Source of the DNA: an uncultured Megasphaera sp.
Lineage (GTDB): Bacteria; Bacillota; Negativicutes; Veillonellales; Megasphaeraceae
Length of the DNA: 10,248 nt
NCBI RefSeq assembly: GCF_900539295.1
Contig: NZ_UQBH01000043.1
Coordinates: 1-10,248, forward strand
Reading direction: 5' to 3'
The notes under the pieces: generated by a model
Told to the model about the DNA's origin: nothing
Databases searched by the model: none
What the model saw: only the letters and a program-made list of their open reading frames with translations
Part shown: positions 7,570 to 10,248 of the stretch, piece by piece
Layout: every line of letters begins with the position of its first letter
Position numbering within the stretch: position 1 is the stretch's first letter
Position numbers and translations under genes: made by a program

Positions 7570-7594
7570 TATCATAGCATGACCTAAGTGTCAA
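7566..7594 (-). promoter_or_regulatory. Probable sigma-A promoter of the uxa operon
   Basis: On the minus strand a perfect -35 box TTGACA (7594-7589) is followed after exactly 17 bases by TATTCT (7571-7566), a 4-of-6 match to TATAAT. Transcription would start near 7559, giving an 81-base leader before uxaC. A repressor-type palindrome lies just downstream of the predicted start. Confidence 0.75.
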
Positions 7595-7719
7595 TGACGT
7601 ATGATTTTTTTGTATGGTTTTTGAAAAATTAACGGTTTTTGATGCTTTTTCCTCATGGTTAAAACAATTACATTTAAACATGCTACTAAATTCCCCAGTG
7701 TTCTCCTTGTCTATTCATT

Positions 7720-7733
7720 TTCTTTCGGTTAAG
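7720..7733 (+). repeat. Mirrored 14-base element, plus-strand copy
   Basis: TTCTTTCGGTTAAG differs by one base from the minus-strand copy at 7569-7556. Its last six bases are the left half of the O2 site. Here it lies about 28 bases upstream of the -35 box of the LacI-type gene, whereas the other copy overlaps a -10 box, so the two are not in the same place relative to their promoters. Confidence 0.5.
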
Positions 7734-7741
7734 CCCTTACA
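7728..7741. promoter_or_regulatory. Second operator-like site O2 upstream of the lacI-type promoter
   Basis: GTTAAG-CC-CTTACA shares the right half CTTACA and 11 of 14 positions with O1 at 7537-7550. The left half is imperfect, so the site may be weaker. It lies about 20 bases before the -35 box of the LacI-type gene. Centre-to-centre distance to O1 is 191 bp, so a repressor could bind both sites, with autoregulation or looping as possible outcomes. Confidence 0.4.
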
Positions 7742-7760
7742 CAATCCCCTCCAAAAGCTC

Positions 7761-7791
7761 TTGATTTATTAAGAAAGAAGTGTGTTATAAT
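7761..7791 (+). promoter_or_regulatory. Probable promoter of the LacI-type regulator
   Basis: A perfect -10 box TATAAT (7786-7791) preceded by TGT gives an extended -10 (TGNTATAAT). The best -35 is TTGATT (7761-7766) with a long 19-base spacer, which the extended -10 may offset. Transcription would start near 7798 and leave a leader of about 34 bases. The gene's ribosome binding site is AGAGG, 10 bases before the ATG at 7832. Confidence 0.65.
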
Positions 7792-7831
7792 GTAAGTACC
7801 CCAGATTTTTACATAAAGAGGATCGATCGCT

Positions 7832-8827
7832 ATGAATATCACGATTTACGACATCGCTCAAAAATGCCATGTATCTATCGCCACCGTCTCCCGCGTCCTC
7901 AACGGCAGCAGCCGGGTCAGCGAAAAAACACGGGCTAAAGTACTCCAAGTGATGAAAGAAATGGGTTATAAACCCAATCCTTTCGCTCGCGGATTGGGCC
8001 TGGATTCCATGAAAATAATCGGCGTCATCTGTACCGACGTCGCCGATATCTTCTATGCCCATGCCGTGTCCCTTTTGGAAGACGGCCTCAGGCAGCATCA
8101 CTTTGACGTCATGCTGTCCAACACCGGCAGCGATAACGGCCATAACGGCAAGTATATCTCCGACATGGCAGGGAAACATGTCGATGCTATCATCACCATC
8201 GGAACGCCCTTTTCATCGGAGTCCGATGTCCGCCTTCTCTGTGAAACGGCCCGTCAAATCCCAGTCATTACCATCAACAGTGATTATCACCAGCCCCGCA
8301 TGTACAGTGTCGTCTGTAATGAAAAAGACGGCATGAAAGATGTCGTCTCTGCCCTGGCCGCCAAGAGCTGTCGCCATATCCTCTATATTTATAGTTCCCT
8401 TACGTACAGCGGACGCCACAAATTGGAGGGATTTCGCCAGGGAATCAAAGAATTAGACTTGCCTCATCAAAATGAGCTAATCCAACAAATTCCCCGAACA
8501 CTTGCCGATACAGAAGCCTTGATCGACCGCTTAGTCGCTGGAAATATCGACTTCGATGCCATCGTTACCGCCGACGATATCTTTGCCGTCGGAGCCCAGC
8601 GGGCGGCCTTGCGTCACGGCCGGGACATCCCGGTCATCGGCTGTAATAATTCTATCTTAGCAGAGTGTGCGACACCGACCCTTACCAGCCTGGACAACAA
8701 GTTGACCAACTTATGTACAGCTGCCGTCAACATCGTAACTGAATTAACCACGAAAGGTTCCGATGCCGTTCCCATCCGGACCGAATTCAACGCCGAACTC
8801 GTCGAGCGCGAAAGCTTTACAATATAA
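7832..8827 (+). CDS. LacI/GalR-family transcriptional regulator, probable repressor of the uxa operon
   Basis: A 331-residue cytosolic DNA-binding regulator. The LacI helix-turn-helix is at residues 4-25 (TIYDIAQKCHVSIATVSRVL), followed by the hinge PNPFARGLGLDSM at 48-60. The rest is a periplasmic-binding-protein-like effector domain with two lobes: KIIGVICTDVADIFYAHAVS begins the first (61-80), and FDAIVTADDIFAVGAQRAA is typical of the second. Length is normal. It is transcribed divergently from uxaC, the common arrangement for a pathway repressor, and palindromes of LacI type lie between the two genes. The effector is probably a hexuronate or KDG, by analogy with KdgR-type LacI proteins. 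The ligand cannot be read from the sequence. The stop codon runs into the A tract of a bidirectional terminator. Confidence 0.9.
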   Translation: MNITIYDIAQKCHVSIATVSRVLNGSSRVSEKTRAKVLQVMKEMGYKPNPFARGLGLDSMKIIGVICTDVADIFYAHAVSLLEDGLRQHHFDVMLSNTGSDNGHNGKYISDMAGKHVDAIITIGTPFSSESDVRLLCETARQIPVITINSDYHQPRMYSVVCNEKDGMKDVVSALAAKSCRHILYIYSSLTYSGRHKLEGFRQGIKELDLPHQNELIQQIPRTLADTEALIDRLVAGNIDFDAIVTADDIFAVGAQRAALRHGRDIPVIGCNNSILAECATPTLTSLDNKLTNLCTAAVNIVTELTTKGSDAVPIRTEFNAELVERESFTI

Positions 8828-8864
8828 AAAAAGGCTCCGTATAAAATATACGGAGCCTTTTTTT
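8826..8864. terminator. Bidirectional intrinsic terminator between the converging regulators
   Basis: An A7 tract is followed by GGCTCCGTATA, loop AAA, TATACGGAGCC and a T7 tract. The perfect 11-bp stem can extend to 18 bp by pairing A7 with T7. It serves the plus-strand LacI gene and, read in reverse, the minus-strand GntR gene. The TAA of the LacI gene (8825-8827) overlaps the A tract, and the TAA of the GntR gene (8865-8863) overlaps the T tract. Confidence 0.95.
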
Positions 8865-9558
8865 ATCCGAAGTATTCGGGATATTCTTGTTTTAGTACTG
8901 CTACGTCACCCATGACCTTGTTAATGTGTTCGGTCATAATATCCTTAGCGGCTTTTACATTTTTATCAAACACAGCCTGTACAATTCCCTTATGCTGTTC
9001 ATAGAGAAGCTGCATCTGTTCGGCCGCATCACCATCACTGACGTTCAAAATGCGGGCTCGGGCATAGTCGAGGTTTGAGTCTTGGACGACCTGCCAAATA
9101 TGGGGCTTTCCGCAGCCTTCATAGAGAAGAGAATGCAGCGTATTATCACTCTTAAAAAATTTTTCGGCACTGCCGGAAGCTACAAACTTCCCCTGCTCAA
9201 AGATACAAAATTCCAGTTTCGTTTTCCAGGGATCTATAAACTCCTGACAGGCCAATTCTACGATGGCCCGTTCCATAGTAACTCGAAAGAAACGAAACTC
9301 GGCTAATTGCTCGGTATGAATTTTTGATACAAAAGTGCCTCGCTGGGGCAGTACTTCCAGCAGCCCCTTTTCCGCCAACCGAATGAAGGCTTCGCGAACC
9401 GGCGTCCGACTTACCTGCAATACGCCGGATAACTCCTGTTCAGACATAGCCGTTCCCGGCGGCAGATTCAAAGTCATGATATTTTGGTACAACACGCGGT
9501 AAGCGTATTCCCGCACCGTTTCATGAGGCGCTTTTTCTCTCAATTCAAACTTTTCCAT
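8863..9558 (-). CDS. GntR-family regulator, FadR/FCD subfamily
   Basis: A 231-residue DNA-binding regulator. The N-terminal winged helix-turn-helix occupies about residues 12-78 and includes SEQELSGVLQVSRTPVREAF (39-58) and the wing PQRGTFVSKI. The C-terminal FCD domain (about 85-220) has the expected metal-ligand set Asp138, His142, His189 and His211. FCD regulators often sense sugar acids and other carboxylates, and ExuR/UxuR of enterobacteria belong here, so a hexuronate-related ligand is plausible but unproven. I chose the start at 9558 because GGAG lies 5 bases upstream. An in-frame ATG at 9609 would add 17 residues but has only weak purines before it. The gene seems to be transcribed alone, with a terminator on each side. 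Confidence 0.88.
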   Translation of the reverse strand: MEKFELREKAPHETVREYAYRVLYQNIMTLNLPPGTAMSEQELSGVLQVSRTPVREAFIRLAEKGLLEVLPQRGTFVSKIHTEQLAEFRFFRVTMERAIVELACQEFIDPWKTKLEFCIFEQGKFVASGSAEKFFKSDNTLHSLLYEGCGKPHIWQVVQDSNLDYARARILNVSDGDAAEQMQLLYEQHKGIVQAVFDKNVKAAKDIMTEHINKVMGDVAVLKQEYPEYFG

Positions 9559-9628
9559 AGCCACTCCATAATTCCTAAAGTCTATAATTTTTTCCACTTT
9601 CATTTTCATCTTACCATATTTTCATCAG

Positions 9629-9646
9629 AAATAGTATAGGCTATTT
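9629..9646 (-). promoter_or_regulatory. Candidate GntR-gene promoter -10 within an operator-like palindrome
   Basis: AAATAG and CTATTT form a perfect 6+6 inverted repeat with a 6-base centre. On the minus strand it contains TATACT (9638-9633), a 5-of-6 match to a -10 box, but no good -35 box is found at the right distance. Start would be near 9626, upstream of the chosen ATG at 9558. The overlap of palindrome and -10 is what an autoregulated GntR gene might show. This is inference. Confidence 0.35.
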
Positions 9647-9756
9647 ATCTCAAAAGAGAAAGTCAGCCCATATATTTCCTAAAAAATAATCAGCTGGCGA
9701 TAAATAAGCTTAACTGCATTCACCGGTCATAAACCACTGTTATTATGCCATTTTAA

Positions 9757-9769
9757 ATTACATAGTAAT
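9757..9769. repeat. Short palindrome ATTAC-ATA-GTAAT
   Basis: A perfect 5+5 inverted repeat with a 3-base centre in the AT-rich gap upstream of the GntR gene. It could be an operator, but in such AT-rich sequence a short palindrome may also be chance. Confidence 0.3.
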
Positions 9770-9807
9770 CTTGTTTAAACGATATTGGTAAAGTCGTAAA
9801 TTACAAT

Positions 9808-9868
9808 AAAAAAACTCCCTCCCAAGCAAAACAAGGTCGTCACCCCAGGCCTACTTGAAAAGGAGCTT
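9808..9868 (-). terminator. Probable intrinsic terminator of the second aldolase gene
   Basis: On the minus strand, 12 bases after the aldolase stop, AAGCTCCTTTTCAAG (9868-9854) can pair along its whole length with CTTGGGAGGGAGTTT (9826-9812), using four G-U wobbles. A run of seven T (9814-9808) follows the GC-rich base of the stem. The loop is large (27 bases), with a possible small inner AGG/CCT pairing, so this is less canonical than the terminator at 8826-8864. It would separate the aldolase transcript from the GntR gene. Confidence 0.5.
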
Positions 9869-9880
9869 ATCAGCGAAAGG

Positions 9881-10248
9881 TTATTTAATCCGTGCAGCTT
9901 TGACAGCAGCAATGAATTTCTTGGCCGTTTCCGTAATTTCATCGGCCGTTTTGCCGCCGCCCGTCAGGGCTCCGCCGGCACCGACAGCAACGCAGCCGGC
10001 TTTAATCCATTCACCGGCATTGTCGACGTTAACACCGCCCGTCGGCATGAGCGGGGCCTGCGGCAAGGGGCCGTGGATGGCTTTGATAGCCTTCATGCCC
10101 ACGACTTCACCCGGGAAGATTTTAACGACGTCAGCGCCGCATTCAAGGGCCGTAACAACGTCTTTCAAGGTCGTCGTCCCCGGCATGACGGCTACGCGGT
10201 AGCGGTTGCACAGCTTAATCGTTTCGACGTCGAGGGCCGGCGATACGA
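9881..10248 (-). CDS. Second KDPG/KHG-type aldolase, C-terminal part (enters from right edge)
   Basis: The last 121 residues of a class I KDPG-family aldolase, in frame to the window edge (visible part begins VSPALDVETIKLCNRYRVAV). MPGTTTLKDVV is the typical strand before the Schiff-base strand ADVVKIFPGE, whose lysine is the expected catalytic residue. The phosphate-binding segment MPTGGVNVDNAGEWIKAG and VGAGGALT follow. The reaction would be KDPG, KDPGal or 4-hydroxy-2-oxoglutarate cleavage to pyruvate plus an aldehyde. The specificity is not visible. The start lies outside the window. It is a different gene from the aldolase at the left edge and lies beyond the two regulators, so it may belong to a separate sugar-acid locus running in from the right. 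Confidence 0.88.
   Translation of the reverse strand, partial: VSPALDVETIKLCNRYRVAVMPGTTTLKDVVTALECGADVVKIFPGEVVGMKAIKAIHGPLPQAPLMPTGGVNVDNAGEWIKAGCVAVGAGGALTGGGKTADEITETAKKFIAAVKAARIK

Larger units (their letters stand above)
7478..7831. promoter_or_regulatory. Divergent regulatory region between uxaC and the LacI-type regulator
   Basis: A 354-base AT-rich gap from which uxaC reads left and the LacI-type gene reads right. It contains a promoter for each side, two related operator-like palindromes and an inverted pair of a 14-base element, listed separately. The middle part, about 7600-7715, has A/T runs and no convincing ORF or hairpin. The stretch upstream of the uxaC -35 box (about 7600-7640) is A/T-tract rich and could act as an UP element. 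Confidence 0.75.
9559..9880. promoter_or_regulatory. Intergenic region between the second aldolase and the GntR gene
   Basis: This 322-base AT-rich stretch holds no convincing ORF. It contains a likely terminator for the aldolase (9808-9868), a palindrome ATTAC-ATA-GTAAT (9757-9769), the 8-base palindrome GTTTAAAC (9773-9780), and a -10-like TATACT within another palindrome (9629-9646). The segment 9640-9750 shows nothing further that I can name. Confidence 0.6.

Noticed and set aside
7600..7720. Possible leader peptide or small RNA in the divergent region
   Set aside because: A/T runs and scattered short frames are present, but there is no ribosome binding site with an ORF, no hairpin with a U tract and no extra promoter that I can support.
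9559..9609. Upstream in-frame ATG giving a GntR protein 17 residues longer
   Set aside because: Only weak purines precede it. GGAG is correctly spaced before the ATG at 9558, and the shorter product has the usual FCD-GntR N-terminus.

Overview
The window is a hexuronate (pectin sugar) catabolic locus from a low-to-mid GC Gram-positive-type bacterium. AAGGAGG-type ribosome binding sites, a LacI plus FCD-GntR regulator pair, and the protein style all suggest a Firmicute. The Negativicutes (Megasphaera/Selenomonas-like) are my best guess, but that is an inference from style and not a proven assignment. I see no insertion sequence, phage, CRISPR, tRNA or rRNA signal.

Layout. Positions 1-7477 are one long minus-strand operon. 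Read in its own direction it is uxaC (glucuronate/galacturonate isomerase), uxaB (tagaturonate reductase), uxaA (altronate dehydratase), a GPH-family sugar:cation symporter, a small HIT-family hydrolase, kdgK (KDG kinase), and the first 55 codons of a KDPG aldolase that runs off the left edge. The first five genes are separated by only 7-13 bases. The hit-kdgK gap (61 bases) holds a strong hairpin, and the kdgK-aldolase gap is 48 bases. Positions 7478-7831 are a divergent regulatory region. It has a very good sigma-A promoter for uxaC, an extended -10 promoter for the opposite gene, two related LacI-type operator candidates and a mirrored 14-base element. A LacI-family repressor follows on the plus strand (7832-8827). 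It converges on an FCD-type GntR regulator on the minus strand (8863-9558), and the two share a bidirectional terminator. A 322-base AT-rich gap follows, with a likely terminator and two short palindromes. A second KDPG-type aldolase (C-terminal 121 residues) enters from the right edge.

How the genes work together. The symporter would bring in a hexuronate or hexuronide. D-galacturonate then goes to tagaturonate (UxaC), altronate (UxaB), 2-keto-3-deoxygluconate (UxaA), KDPG (KdgK), and finally pyruvate plus glyceraldehyde-3-phosphate (aldolase). This is the complete isomerase route for galacturonate in a single operon. The mannonate branch genes (uxuA/uxuB) are not in the window, so glucuronate use cannot be completed from these genes alone. 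The divergent LacI protein is the most likely local repressor. The GntR protein may act on the same operon, on itself, or on the second aldolase locus.

The catabolic core is well known biology. The less ordinary points are the HIT hydrolase inside the operon, the mirrored regulatory elements in the divergent promoter region, the terminator whose flanks contain the stop codons of both regulators, the intra-operon hairpin, and the second aldolase gene.
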